Source: Cupriavidus sp. D39
GTDB lineage: Bacteria > Pseudomonadota > Gammaproteobacteria > Burkholderiales > Burkholderiaceae
DNA length: 64,000 bases
Assembly (NCBI RefSeq): GCF_026627925.1
Contig: NZ_JAPNLE010000007.1
Span: forward strand, 434,001-498,000
Reading direction: 5' to 3'
This document shows positions 10,115 through 19,191 of this stretch, in pieces (position 1 is the first letter of the stretch; each line of letters begins with the position of its first letter). The position numbers and the translations under genes were made by a program. Below the pieces are notes generated by a model that saw nothing but the letters and a program-made list of their open reading frames with translations, searched no databases and was not told the origin of the DNA.

Positions 10115-10483
10115 CCGTCATCCACGAGCAGAGGAAGGCGTCAAGTCCATTACGGATGGGTTCCGCTGACGCTTACACAATAAACGGCTGCGAAATGGTC
10201 TGTTCGCAGGCGATCGGCAGCGCCGTGTCCTCGTACGCGAATTCCTGCACCGCGGACGGCACGAAGACATGGCGCGGCACTCGCCGCCTCGCCGCCAGCA
10301 CACGTGGGTCGCAAATACCACGAGCCCGCAGTTGCAGGTCGACCATGGCGTGGCGCCGCGCCATCGAGCACTCGTCGCCGGCCGGGGACGGAGAGTGCGC
10401 GAGGTGTGCCGTGGCGTCTTGCCTTTCCGGGGGCAAATCTTGTTTGGATCGACCAATATCGCGACTGAGGGCGCATGGCAGGG

Positions 10484-11177
10484 CTAGGAGCTTGGCGACG
10501 CCTCCAGATTGATCCCGTGGCCCGGATGCGCAGCGCATAACTGAGTTAGTTCTTCAGTAAGCAGATTCGCTAGGTCGACTTTGTCCAAGCCGAGATTGAT
10601 ACGTAGACCCAGCGTGGTTCGATTGAAATCAAGCAAATCGTCCAGGAGCGCTTCAGGCGAGCACCGCTCTTGACCAGCCGCATGTCGTGGCCAAGCATTC
10701 CCAGAAACAGGTTGCGAGGCCTGGTCCACTTGCACAATGAAGACATCGATCGATTCTGCGGGCGCCTGATCCATGGCCTCATTGAACCGGATGATTTCAT
10801 CGAGATCACGCGAGTCAGGCAGACAATCGTCTATCCACAGACGAAGAACGCTTGCACGCAGAGCCCGGTACTCAGCGGCTAGTTGATTGATGTCGAAGCC
10901 GCTTCGCGAACGAAGATGGGCATGCATTTGTGCGGCAGTTTCCGGAGCATCGATCAATTGGGGCGCCAGCCCCTCGACTTTTCTGCCTGGGCGGCTTTGG
11001 TCTGGAGAGTCGACAAATCCTTTGTATTGCGCGCCGAATTTGTTCGGTGTGGTCGCGCAATGCGAGTGGGTCAATACTCGCCGCAGCCGGTAATTGGGTG
11101 CCTGTAAGCGCTTCCCACTGCGCCAGGATAGTTTCCATGTCGCGCTGAATGAAGTCAGCCAGCCGCATTGTTGCCAT
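10484..11177 (-). pseudogene. sensor histidine kinase fragment with RsbRD-type N-terminus
   Basis: From ATG 11177 the product reads MATMRLADFIQRDMETILAQ, a RsbRD-like N-terminal domain, then a frameshift moves to a frame with FDINQLAAEYRALRASVLRL. Another shift gives FLGMLGHDMR, the H-box of a HisKA domain, immediately followed by SGARLKRSW and LLDDLLDFNRTTLGL, so the stretch between H-box and X-region is deleted. The catalytic ATPase domain is missing and the gene ends at 10484. It was probably a stress or phosphate-signal sensor; it cannot work now. Confidence 0.75.
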
Positions 11178-11216
11178 CGGGATCTGGGGTGGTTCGCACG
11201 TGCAGAGCGGAGACAC

Positions 11217-11935
11217 TCAAATCGCTCGCAAATCGGGCAACAGGCGATCGCACTCTTGCTTCACGACGGCATAACATTCGCACACGCGCTGCTCCAGCCC
11301 TGGCCGGTCGAGTACCTCGATATGCCCGTGGTGGTAGCGGATCAGGCCGGCGCTCTGCAGTTTCAGGGCCGCCTCTGTCACGCCAGATCTTCGCACGCCC
11401 AGCATGTTGGCGATTAACTCCTGTGTCATCCGCAGTTCGTTGGACGGCAAGCGGTCCATGCTCAGCAACAGCCAACGGCAAAGTTGCTGGTCGATTGAAT
11501 GATGCCGATTGCAGACAGCTGTCTGCGCCATTTGCGTGATCAGTGACTGCGTATAGCGGAGCAGCAGCCGCTGCATGGGGCCGCCTCGATTGAATTCTTG
11601 CTTCATGGCAGCGCCACTCAGCTTATAAGCACGGCCACCGCTTTGCACGATCGCTCGGCTCGGTGTGGTTTCTCCCCCATAAACAGGGCAACCCCCACGA
11701 TGCCTTCGTTACCGACGATTGCAATCTCGGCTGACGCCCCGTCCTCCATTACGTAGAGCAGCGATATGATCGACGTAGTAGGGAAATACACGTGATCGAG
11801 GCGGTCCCCTGACTCGTAAATAACGTGGCCTAGCGGCATATCGACCGCCACCAGTAGCGGAGTTAGGCGAGCCCACTCCCCTTCGGGTAGAACGGACAAG
11901 AGATGGTTTTCCCTAGGATTTTCAAGCGTCTGCAT
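11217..11935 (-). pseudogene. Crp/Fnr-family regulator, frameshifted
   Basis: The N-terminal part (ATG 11935) carries the cyclic-nucleotide-binding-type fold (LENPRENHLLSVLPEGEWAR, then LDHVYFPTTSIISLLYVMED and IVGNEGIVGVALFMG). The C-terminal part in another frame carries the winged helix (MTQELIANMLGVRRSGVTEA). The two frames join at a C5 run on the plus strand (11674-11678); adding one base restores FMGGETTPSRAIVQSGGRAY. No cysteines of an Fnr iron-sulphur cluster are seen. The gene lies upstream of the histidine-kinase remnant on the same strand. It is either a one-base pseudogene or an assembly error. Confidence 0.8.
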
Positions 11936-12118
11936 GCGTCTGGCCTCTTTGCTCGTGAGATGCCCTTTGCGGCACTTATACGCCGGCAAATGGCGGGGCG
12001 GTGCCGCAATCTAAATATACGCCGACTAGCGAACGACTAGAAAGGGATCTTTACCAGTTACCGGGCACGCCAAAATTCTTCTTACCCGGCCGGTCTTGGG
12101 ACTGCTAGAGTGCAAACC

Positions 12119-12214
12119 GCTTGAGCAGTTCCTTCGCCCGTCGGTCCCGCCTGGGATCGCCTCGATTCAGCCCTTCAAATTCTTCGTCCACCCACGCCCC
12201 GACTCGTTGTGCAT
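12119..12214 (-). pseudogene. remnant of the IS4/IS50-type transposase
   Basis: Reverse-strand reading gives MHNESGRGW and a frame-shifted VDEEFEGLNRGDPRRDRRAK, closely matching the N-terminus of the intact transposase at 34951-36282 (MNDESGAWVDEEFEVLDLGD). Only about 32 codons remain; no terminal repeats are left. It marks a third, lost copy of this element in the window. Confidence 0.7.
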
Positions 12215-12251
12215 TCGCACTTGAGGGGTGACTTCGGTATAACGACATGGG

Positions 12252-12409
12252 TTAAAGCCGGGCCAGGACCAGTAAAACGATGATGATCCGCAACACGAGC
12301 CTGGCACGCCGCTGGGCGCGTAACCCCAACTGCGGCTGTGTGGCCAAGCGGGAATCACACCGATCAACACCAACACCGAAACGATCAAGAGAATGGTTCC
12401 TAAGCTCAT
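12252..12409 (-). pseudogene. DUF3309 small membrane protein, frameshifted (copy a)
   Basis: Starts MSLGTILLIVSVLVLIGVIP and continues AWPHSRSWGYAPSGVPG, the DUF3309 signature: one membrane helix, a WPHSRSWGY box and a second helix. After the glycine the frame is lost; the other frame gives LVLRIIIVLLVLARL and a stop, which is the expected C-terminal helix. One extra or missing base near 12290 explains this. Function of DUF3309 is unknown; it is a short envelope protein common in stress islands. Confidence 0.75.
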
Positions 12410-12766
12410 TTTGCGTCTCCTTGTTCAGCCAGTCGTCGGTGGCGTCAGAGGCTTGGGTTGCTGCGCACCGTTACAAGCACCAGCAGACTGGATGGATGCC
12501 TTAGCTTAGTTTTGGCAGATTCCAGCGGAATGACTTGCACAACGATAGCTGCGAAGCGCCCGGGATTCGATACCGGAGAGGGGCTGTGAAATAGACCTCA
12601 GCAAACGGATGGGGGCTCGCGGCGAACTGAACCATCAGAACATGGATCCGCTCCGTATGCGCTCTTCGTTGACGCCAAGCTGACGCTGGAATTAGAGTTA
12701 GCTCAGTGGCCATCCATCCACAAGAAGATGGTGGGCGATTCCCGACGTGGCAACCACGAGAAGATC
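12410..12766. other. intergenic stretch, nothing recognised
   Basis: About 350 bases between the DUF3309 start and the DUF2141 gene on opposite strands. It probably holds their divergent promoters; no clear site is visible. Confidence 0.3.
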
Positions 12767-13285
12767 ATGAACGCTCAGACTGATCGGACTGGGGTATATC
12801 CCTCAATGGCCCATGCTCCGGCTAGATCCCTCGCCATCGCCATTCGCTATACGGCACTGCTGGCCGTAACGGTAATCTTAGGGTATCCGGATTCCACCTT
12901 CTCTCAATCAACACATCCCGGAATTCACGTTGCGGTTCTAAATATTAGAAACAGCAACGGAATGGTTGCTTGCACTCTTTTTGAGTCACCGATAGGGTTC
13001 CCGAAGGACTACCTGCATTCAGCAAGGAGTATCATGTCAATCAGAATTCAGAATAAGCAGGCGCGCTGCGATTTTGAAGACGTCCCCCCGGGGACATATG
13101 CGATCGCGGCCGCTCATGATGAGAACATGAACGGCAAGCTGGATACCAACGCGCTGGGGATTCCGACGGAAGGCTATGGCTTTTCAAACGACGCAAAAGG
13201 CTGGCTCAGCGCACCTTCCTTCTCCGCAGCCAGCTTCCTGTATGACGGACAGAACTTGGACATGACGATCACGCTGCATTACTGA
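12767..13285 (+). CDS. DUF2141 secreted protein
   Basis: The product has a hydrophobic export segment (SLAIAIRYTALLAVTVILGY) followed by a DUF2141 domain: VAVLNIRNSNGMVACTLFES, then DFEDVPPGTYAIAAAHDENMNGKLDTN and LGIPTEGYGFSNDA. The conserved HDENxNGKLD and GIPxEGYGxSN blocks are intact. The DxNxNGxxD loop resembles a calcium-binding loop. The protein is likely periplasmic; the domain's function is not established. ATG 12767 is preferred over 12728 because it places the signal sequence nearer the start, but a further in-frame ATG (MAHAPARS) is also possible. Confidence 0.85.
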   Translation: MNAQTDRTGVYPSMAHAPARSLAIAIRYTALLAVTVILGYPDSTFSQSTHPGIHVAVLNIRNSNGMVACTLFESPIGFPKDYLHSARSIMSIRIQNKQARCDFEDVPPGTYAIAAAHDENMNGKLDTNALGIPTEGYGFSNDAKGWLSAPSFSAASFLYDGQNLDMTITLHY

Positions 13286-13354
13286 ACCTGCTTTCAAAAC
13301 GTCATTGGTGCACATAAAGGTTTCGGCTACGCCCCAGCATGCAGGCGATGAAGC

Positions 13355-13714
13355 TTGTCGCGCCTCATTCTCTCCGTTGACTTCCGTGCCATAGGAGGCT
13401 CCCACGGCGAGCCGGCCGACAACAAGCGCCGGATTGCCACTCTCGAAACCGCTTTGGACGATCTCATCCGGCGCCTCCCCTCGCTGTCTGGGGAGTCACT
13501 GCAACAAGCGAAGCAGGATTTTCTACAAACGGCTGCAAGGGCGAGTGCGGATCGCTCTATCGCCGAACGATGGCAAAACTGGTGGACTCGCTGCAATGAA
13601 CGGGTTACAACGCTGATCACCGATCAGCCGGCGAGGGCGATTGGCATCGCACTAGGCCTTGGCATAATACTGGGAGCCCGGTGCTTCCTCGGCCGTCACC
13701 CAACAGACGACTAA
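13355..13714 (+). CDS. ElaB/YqjD/DUF883-like protein
   Basis: The 119-residue frame starts at TTG 13355 and has a helical, charged middle (LETALDDLIRRLPSLSGESL) and a C-terminal membrane anchor (DQPARAIGIALGLGIILGAR), the layout of DUF883/ElaB proteins that tether ribosomes or other factors to the inner membrane. There is no ATG and no strong ribosome binding site at the start, and the first 20 residues do not resemble the family, so the 5' end may be damaged. Confidence 0.6.
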   Translation: MSRLILSVDFRAIGGSHGEPADNKRRIATLETALDDLIRRLPSLSGESLQQAKQDFLQTAARASADRSIAERWQNWWTRCNERVTTLITDQPARAIGIALGLGIILGARCFLGRHPTDD

Positions 13715-13978
13715 GGGACTGCTCGTGAGCGGGGGGCGTTCGCGAAGGTCGCACAACCAGTTGGGCGCTGCAATCATCGCAGGAAGTGCTCTTCCGGGTG
13801 TTGCTGCGCGAGGAACGAGGTGCAGCCAGACGACGACGGACCGGACCAGCACCGCTTCATACCAGGCATCTTCTGACTGGACAACAAAATCGATGTTGTA
13901 TGTGTCAAACTTGGCCACGGCTTCCCAGAAATCGGCACTCTGCCAGTTGAGGACCGCTTTGATCGTGTCGGATGCCAT
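13652..13978 (-). CDS. hypothetical protein
   Basis: The 108-residue frame starts at ATG 13978 behind a strong AGGGAGGG seven bases away. The first half (MASDTIKAVLNWQSADFWEA, then FDTYNIDFVVQSEDAWYEAV) looks like a folded soluble protein; the last half overlaps the 3' end of the DUF883-like gene on the other strand and may be read-through of a damaged end. No family recognised. Confidence 0.45.
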   Translation of the reverse strand: MASDTIKAVLNWQSADFWEAVAKFDTYNIDFVVQSEDAWYEAVLVRSVVVWLHLVPRAATPGRALPAMIAAPNWLCDLRERPPLTSSPLVVCWVTAEEAPGSQYYAKA

Positions 13979-14262
13979 GGCCAATCCCTCCCTGATAGGA
14001 GAAGATTGCTTCGGAAGGGCTGCTCCGTCAATTGGCCAATCGGACTAGGGAGTAGGCACTAGGCCGGCGATTGACATCGCTCGGGTCCCATCCGAACGCC
14101 TCTCTCCACGCCTGCGGAATCTTGTTCTTAGACGTGAGGCAGCCCTGCGCGTCGTCCTGGGCGAGCAACTGCATGAACCCGGCCGACTTGGTTCCACCCC
14201 GCCACCTGCCGCCGAGAGTGGGCGCGGCCCTGGCCAACTCTAAACCAGCGGGAAATGACCAG

Positions 14263-14730
14263 TCAGACTCGTTTTTCAGACGTGGGCAAAACTTTCGCCG
14301 CGCGCTTAGCCGCCGCGGCGTTCACGGTGTGCGGCTCGGGCCGCGCCGCCGCGAGCCCTGCGCGCAACAGCTCATCGAGCTGGGTGCGCTGGCTGGCGTT
14401 GACCGCCTTCAAAGTACTGGCCTCGCCGGTGGCGCTCTGCCGCGCGGCCCGTTCGCTCGGCAGGGCCCGCCTCAGCGCGTTGCGCTTCTGTTCCAGCGCC
14501 GCGACGAGGGCGTTCGGCGAACTTGAGCTGGGCGGTCAGCTGGCCGCGCTCGGCCTGCACCGCGTCGCGCTGGTGCGCGGTCTCCTGCATCAGTTGCTGC
14601 GACAACCCCTCGTGGCGCGCCTGTATCGAGGCGATCGCCTCGGCGTGGGCACGTTCTTAGGCCGCCTGGCGCTCGTGGGCAGCGGTCAGCGCCGCTTCAA
14701 GCCGGTCCAGCCGCCGACCCAGCGTGCGGA
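14263..14730 (-). pseudogene. KfrA-type plasmid DNA-binding protein remnant
   Basis: Reverse-strand frames give a long coiled coil: RTLGRRLDRLEAALTAAHER, an internal stop, then EAIASIQARHEGLSQQLMQE and RDAVQAERGQLTAQLKFAER, and in another frame ALRRALPSERAARQSATGEA up to the stop at 14263. This resembles the C-terminal coiled-coil part of KfrA proteins, which act in plasmid partition. The N-terminal helix-turn-helix is not present. With RepA and ParA fragments near 22 kb it points to integrated plasmid DNA. Confidence 0.5.
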
Positions 14731-14973
14731 CCGCTCCAGATCTGTGGCTCGAGACGCTGCCTACTCCCATGCCCCGCGAACAGATCCGCGCCGCCCACCG
14801 GCGGAGCGCTTCCGCCACGTGGTGTCGGTGCGCAAGCTACCCCGCTCGCTGGCGGTGGTGGCGAGCCTCTAACGCTACTGCTACTACTGGTACGACACGG
14901 GCTGTCTGCACGCCTACCCGGCGTCTGGCCTGTCCGGCGGCAGCCGGGCTCGGACCGGGTTCGTGCCGACGCG

Positions 14974-15113
14974 GTTGGTCAGACCGAGGCGGCGCAGGAG
15001 CTGTGCAGCAAGCTACGGTCCAATCTGAAATCTCACCATGTCCAGACCGGCGCCGGACACTACGGCGTGTTCGCCGGCCGGCGCTGGGCGACGCAGATCT
15101 ATCCGCTCCTGCG
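14974..15113 (+). pseudogene. phaZ: intracellular PHB depolymerase, C-terminal fragment
   Basis: The frame reads VGQTEAAQELCSKLRSNLKS, then HHVQTGAGHYGVFAGRRWAT and QIYPLLRKQ. This is the end of intracellular polyhydroxybutyrate depolymerases, including the GHYG block around the catalytic histidine. Only about 45 residues remain and no start is present, so it is a gene fragment. Upstream (14740-14970) I cannot recognise more of the gene. Confidence 0.6.
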
Positions 15114-15814
15114 CAAGCAGAATCACGATGGCAGCGAACAACCATTTCGTCATCATGTCGACCTCCCTATCAGTCGTCGGATTCTTCTGCTTGGCGTACC
15201 CGACCGTTCCTGGCGCGGTTCTGCGAAGACTAGGCAGAAAACTGTGCCGCCCACAGGCATGGAGTCAGCTCGAGCATGAAACATTTGCATTGCAGGTCGA
15301 AGGTCGGCGCAGGCCGGGGCACGGCGAACAGTTTCCCGCCAACGCCGAGGATTTGGCCGAAAGACCCAACCGGCCAGGCAACCGCGTCCACCAGGCAACA
15401 GCATGGGCCTCTCCGGCGGAACCGCCGAGTCAACAGCCCCTCCGGTTATCCCGCACTGCAACATCGATTGGCCTAAGATCTAGTCACAATTTAGGATGGC
15501 GATGTCAGGTATTCAAACATGCGGTGCATGGCAGAGGCCGCGATGGAGTCGCGCGGTCTGGACGATGTACAAGCGATCCAGGATGCGACAGTTGGACGTC
15601 GGCCAGGCGAAGGCTGTCCTAAAAAACATGTCACACCTTGATAATGCGTCTGGGACGGTATTGAATAAGTCTTCCGGGCGTGCGCGGTAGGGCCCCGTGG
15701 TCGAGGACCTCGTACATAGGAAGTCACAGTCTCCGCCGCTTCCCATGCGCACAGTGCGAGGACTGCAAGTGATGCCTCCCAGAAGACCTGAATTTAAACA
15801 TAGGAGACAACAGG
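15114..15814. other. stretch without a supported gene
   Basis: About 700 bases with overlapping short frames on both strands, none with a recognised family or good start. The last 30 bases hold the ribosome binding site of the next gene. Confidence 0.3.
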
Positions 15815-16012
15815 ATGCTGAGTCCTCATGAATTGGCGACCCTCATGCTGATCAAGGACGGCCCGGCCGCCACTGAACTGGATCGCGCGGATCTTGACAC
15901 CCTCCTCGAACACCAGTTCGTCAACCTAGAGGAGCTCCCCTCCGGACACCAACGTCCCCGCATCACGGCAAGGGGCGGTACCGTCCTCAATGCCATCGCG
16001 GGAATTCGCTGA
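15815..16012 (+). CDS. small conserved-looking hypothetical protein
   Basis: The 65-residue product (MLSPHELATLMLIKDGPAAT...) starts at ATG 15815 behind AGGAGacaacagg. It is Leu- and charge-rich and looks like a small winged-helix-type protein (DLDTLLEHQFVNLEELPSGH followed by a basic PRITARGG), which might bind nucleic acid; this is inference from pattern only. It stands just upstream of the phasin gene in the same direction. Confidence 0.6.
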   Translation: MLSPHELATLMLIKDGPAATELDRADLDTLLEHQFVNLEELPSGHQRPRITARGGTVLNAIAGIR

Positions 16013-16224
16013 GGGAGCTGGAGACGTTGTACGCGGCCCTCATGACGGCACTGTAGGCGAGTGGTTCGCTTGATCGTCATCGCTGATGGGTGCCTCGATG
16101 CGTTTAACCCGCCCGAGGTTGCATTGCATCGTGATACTCCCCGGTAGTCCAACACACATCCTGTCGCACAAACATAGTCGTCCGATTCTCTCGGACACGC
16201 GTCGAGTCGAATTTCAGGAGCTTC

Positions 16225-16772
16225 ATGATGAATCCGCTACCCCCGAGCAAATCGCGGCATTTGAACAAGCCAACCTCGCCATCCTGTTTGGATTGGCGAA
16301 CCAGGCCTTCGCAGGCTTCGAGAGACTGGTTGCGCTGAATCTGGAGGTAATGAAGTCGACGCTGGCGGAAACCCGGGAGCTTGCACAGAAGTCGTTAGCT
16401 GTCAAAGACCAGCAGGAGCTACTCGCGCTGCAAGCCAGTCTGATGCAGCCGATCGGCGAGAACGTGCTGTCGTACAGCCGTCAACTGTACGACATTGGGT
16501 CCGCCACGCAATCCGCATTCGCCAAGGCCATCGGGGTGCAATGCGAGGTACTCGTCGAGAATCTTGCGAACAGCACGCCGGCGGGTTCGGAGCCCGCCGT
16601 TACCGCGCTGACGTCGGTGATCACCGCCAACAACAAACTGTCAGAAACAATATACCAGACCGTGAAACAGGCGATCGAAGTCGCCGAAAGTAATTTCAAT
16701 GCGGCGAGCAGGACAACGCCGAAGGCGGCCAAGCAGACCGTCGAGCATGCGTCGCGCGCCGCCAAGACGTAA
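16225..16772 (+). CDS. phasin, start region frameshifted
   Basis: Phasins coat polyhydroxyalkanoate granules. The product core (EQIAAFEQANLAILFGLANQ, then GFERLVALNLEVMKSTLAET and QLYDIGSATQSAFAKAIG) is a typical PhaP-type helical protein of about 180 residues. The natural start appears to be ATGATG at 16225-16230 behind CAGGAG, but it is one base out of frame with the body; a missing base in or near the C5 run at 16240-16244 would repair it to MMNPLTPEQIAAF. Without repair the body is only reachable from ATG 16086 with 46 unnatural residues. Gene is expressed only if the base loss is an assembly error or the long start is used. Confidence 0.8.
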
Positions 16773-17529
16773 CGCCTGAGGCCTAATGTAGCGCCAATCG
16801 ACCCAAGATAAGTCGCTAAGAAATCGCGAGCGGTGTGCGTCAGCCAATCGCGACGCTTCGAGTCACCTATTCGCGGTTAGGACACAGTTGCTCCAGTAGT
16901 CGTAACGCTGGCACGGTGATCCAATCGCTCAATTTCTCGATGGCGGCCTCGGCTTGGGCGCCCAGGGTTGGGCGCCCGGGTCCGACAACCCAGCGCTGTT
17001 GATGACCGTATGCGTCATGCCATGCCATCGCAGCAAGGCATCTCGCAAGCCAGCCGGATTACAGCAACGAGGCCCGATGGTGGGAAACAGCTCTACCACG
17101 CGCAAGTGCCGAGGTGTCGCCCTTGCCATAGTGCGTCTGGGTTTCTGGCAGGACGGGGCTTCCGGCCGGAGTGGGCCGGGTCAACGAAAAGGCTGTCGCG
17201 AATCCAGGCCTCCGGCACCCAGCGTCCGTCACGTCGATCTTGACACCTTCCTTCATCCTTCGCGCAGAGTGCAGCTGAAGCTAAATTCTCGGCCAGCCAC
17301 TCGGCTGGCCTGGTCTTTCTGGCTATCCGGAATCGTCTCACTGGGTAACCTCGCGGCCTAGTCGGAGGGTTGGAGCCTGGCAAGCGCAGCTGCTAAGCTG
17401 AAATCATTGAGGTCGAAACCAGGAGTGGTGATCAGTACCGAAGACATTCCATGCCTGCGCGACAAGGCCCATAGACGCATTCGGTGAGTTCGACGATGGT
17501 ACCGAGTGCACACGATCGGAGACATTGCC
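16773..17529. other. stretch without a supported gene
   Basis: About 750 bases. A reverse-strand frame reads AIEKLSDWITVPALRLLEQL near 16890-16960 and may be the end of a lost gene, but I cannot name it. Nothing else stands out. Confidence 0.3.
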
Positions 17530-18712
17530 ATGCGCAACACCAAGACCGACTCGCGATACGCAAGCGCTAGTGAAATCCGCGAGATTATTGGTCCATTTGA
17601 AGGCGAAGTGATTGCACGGATTCTGGAGATCGAACCCACCCTTGAGGCATTTCCTTATACAGAAGTCATGACTCTTCCCGCAGTGCTTGAATGGTGAGGG
17701 CCGCGTCCATGGTTCGCTGCATACCGATCCAGATCGTCTTAGCGCCGGGCTCGCCATCGCTCTTGCGCCCAAGGAACCCACCCAGGGAAGCAACCAGCCG
17801 AATCATCTGATTGAGCGTGACCGGTGTCTTCGGGCGAGCTTTCTTGGCAAGCACGTATGCTCCCCGAATTTCGTCGGCGTCGAAGAACACGGACGCATCC
17901 AGATCCGGGCAGGTTCTGCCCAACCGCATCAAGCGGGCAATGCGCCACGCCACCACCATATACAACGCCAAGGCCCGCTCCACACGATCCATGTGCGATA
18001 GCTGTAGCGCTTCGACCTTGCAGCCAGTCTTCAGGACATGGAAGAACATCTCAATCTCCCACCTGGCCCGATACCATTCAACCAGCTCGATGACCGCATC
18101 GGCATCCTGTGCTTCACGGTTCGTCAACAGCCGCCAAACCACTGGCTTGACGCCTGCGGGCGCTCCGATCTCCCTTGCCTCTACACAGGTGAGCTCCGCG
18201 CCGACCAGACCCGGCAGCTTCACACGTTTTGCGCGTAGCTCCTGTTTGACCTCGCGCGCCTTCTGGCCTGCACGCCCCGGCAAGATAAAGGTGATTTCCC
18301 CAAGTACCGGGCTGGCTCCGACGCTATCCCACAACTTGCCGCCCTCGGCAAGGTTGCGGTTGTGTTGGCTGCGGATCAGCCAGTCGGCCGGCCGGCCAAG
18401 TTCCTGGGCGCGCGCCATCAACTCGGCGATATCACCCTCGCGGTCCGTCACATACACCAGCCGCGTCTGGGGCAATAGCACGGCTTGCTCCGCAACCCGT
18501 TCATACCCTTCAATCCAGCGTACGCTTTCCTTGATCCCGCCGCGGTTTCCGTCGGCGTCCTTTGGCTCGCGAGCCCACATCCAGGCATCGATCACCCCAA
18601 GCGGTTCACGGTCAGGCGTCACCGCGTAGGTCGGATGCAAAAACATGCCCCGCTGGGCTTCGTAGCTCAGCGGCCCCAGCCCCTCCATTTCCTGCCCATT
18701 GAAGTTCAGCTC

Positions 18713-19191
18713 TAACGCAGAGTGTATTTTAATGCGGAGTAGTTCACCGAAGACAATGTAACTGGACTTCTCTCAAAGCAGATCGAGTATCGCGTTTGTT
18801 CGGCATTGCTCCGCATAATATTGACATCTTTCTGGCCCCGGCTGGAGACTTCTGCTCAAGGAGGTCGGCACACTTGTGCGTTGTCCGTCTTGCAAGTCAC
18901 CAAGGATCTCAGAAAGGTTTCGCTTTGGCTCGGCAACGCACACATGCAGACGAGCGAGGTCTACTCACGTGCGGACCCATCGGTAAAAATGGAAGCGCTC
19001 GACGCAATCGTCTCGCCAAATCTGCGTTCCCGACGCTTCAAGGCTACGGATGAACTCATCGCCCCTCTAAGATCGAGTTCCCTTATGCGGAGAAAAAGTA
19101 GTCAAATTCATTCGCCAACGGGGCCTCCACGAACGGGGCTCCGCATTAAAATACACTCTGCATTAGAGCTGTAACGCCGTGCACCGCGTTA
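18713..19191. mobile_element. remnant of a tyrosine-recombinase (RIT-like) element
   Basis: The 479-base segment sits between two copies of CAGCTC (18707-18712 and 19192-19197). Near its ends are inverted copies of GCAGAGTGTATTTTAATGCG and a repeated ATGCGGAG word, and it encodes the last part of a tyrosine recombinase. This layout resembles the recombinase-in-trio elements known from Cupriavidus and relatives, of which only one end would be left. The assignment to RIT is inference; the insertion and the repeats are seen directly. Confidence 0.6.
18863..19174 (+). pseudogene. tyrosine recombinase, C-terminal fragment
   Basis: The frame reads GRHTCALSVLQ, then TKDLRKVSLWLGNAHMQTSE and VYSRADPSVKMEAL. 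RHT is the Arg-His of box II, and VY carries the nucleophile tyrosine, with the LGNAHMQTSEVY context where LGHA is usual. No N-terminal or core-binding region is present. It lies inside the nested 479-base insertion. Confidence 0.7.

Larger units (their letters stand above)
7216..10176. mobile_element. IS66-family insertion sequence, complete
   Basis: The 2961-base element is bounded by imperfect inverted repeats starting GTAACCGTCCGCGGAACCC on the left and, read inward, GTAAGCGTCAGCGGAACCC on the right. It is flanked by the 8-base direct repeat ACAATAAA (7208-7215 and 10177-10184), the usual IS66 duplication length. It carries tnpA, tnpB, tnpC and a fourth gene, all on the plus strand, and interrupts pcm. 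All four frames are open, so it may still be active. Confidence 0.93.
6721..10364 (-). pseudogene. pcm: protein-L-isoaspartate O-methyltransferase, split by IS66 element
   Basis: The N-terminal part (10364 down to 10177) reads [19 protein letters not shown], then VPRHVFVP and [19 protein letters not shown]. The C-terminal part (7215 down to 6721) resumes with STMAQAACIGPADRVLEVGTGSGYAATALAEL, where VLEVGTGSGY is the SAM-binding motif I, and ends with GVPPIPEICQ. The enzyme repairs isoaspartyl residues in aged proteins. Removing the element 7216-10176 and one copy of the 8-base duplication ACAATAAA restores a continuous frame, so the gene was intact before insertion. It lies downstream of a decayed regulator and kinase on the same strand. 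Confidence 0.85.

Noticed and set aside
14028..14237. Reverse-strand 69-residue frame
   Set aside because: Some normal-looking segments but no clear start or relative; may be debris, not supported.
14255..14872. 205-residue plus-strand frame
   Set aside because: Exactly antisense to the KfrA-like coiled coil; its Ala/Arg/Leu pattern follows from that.
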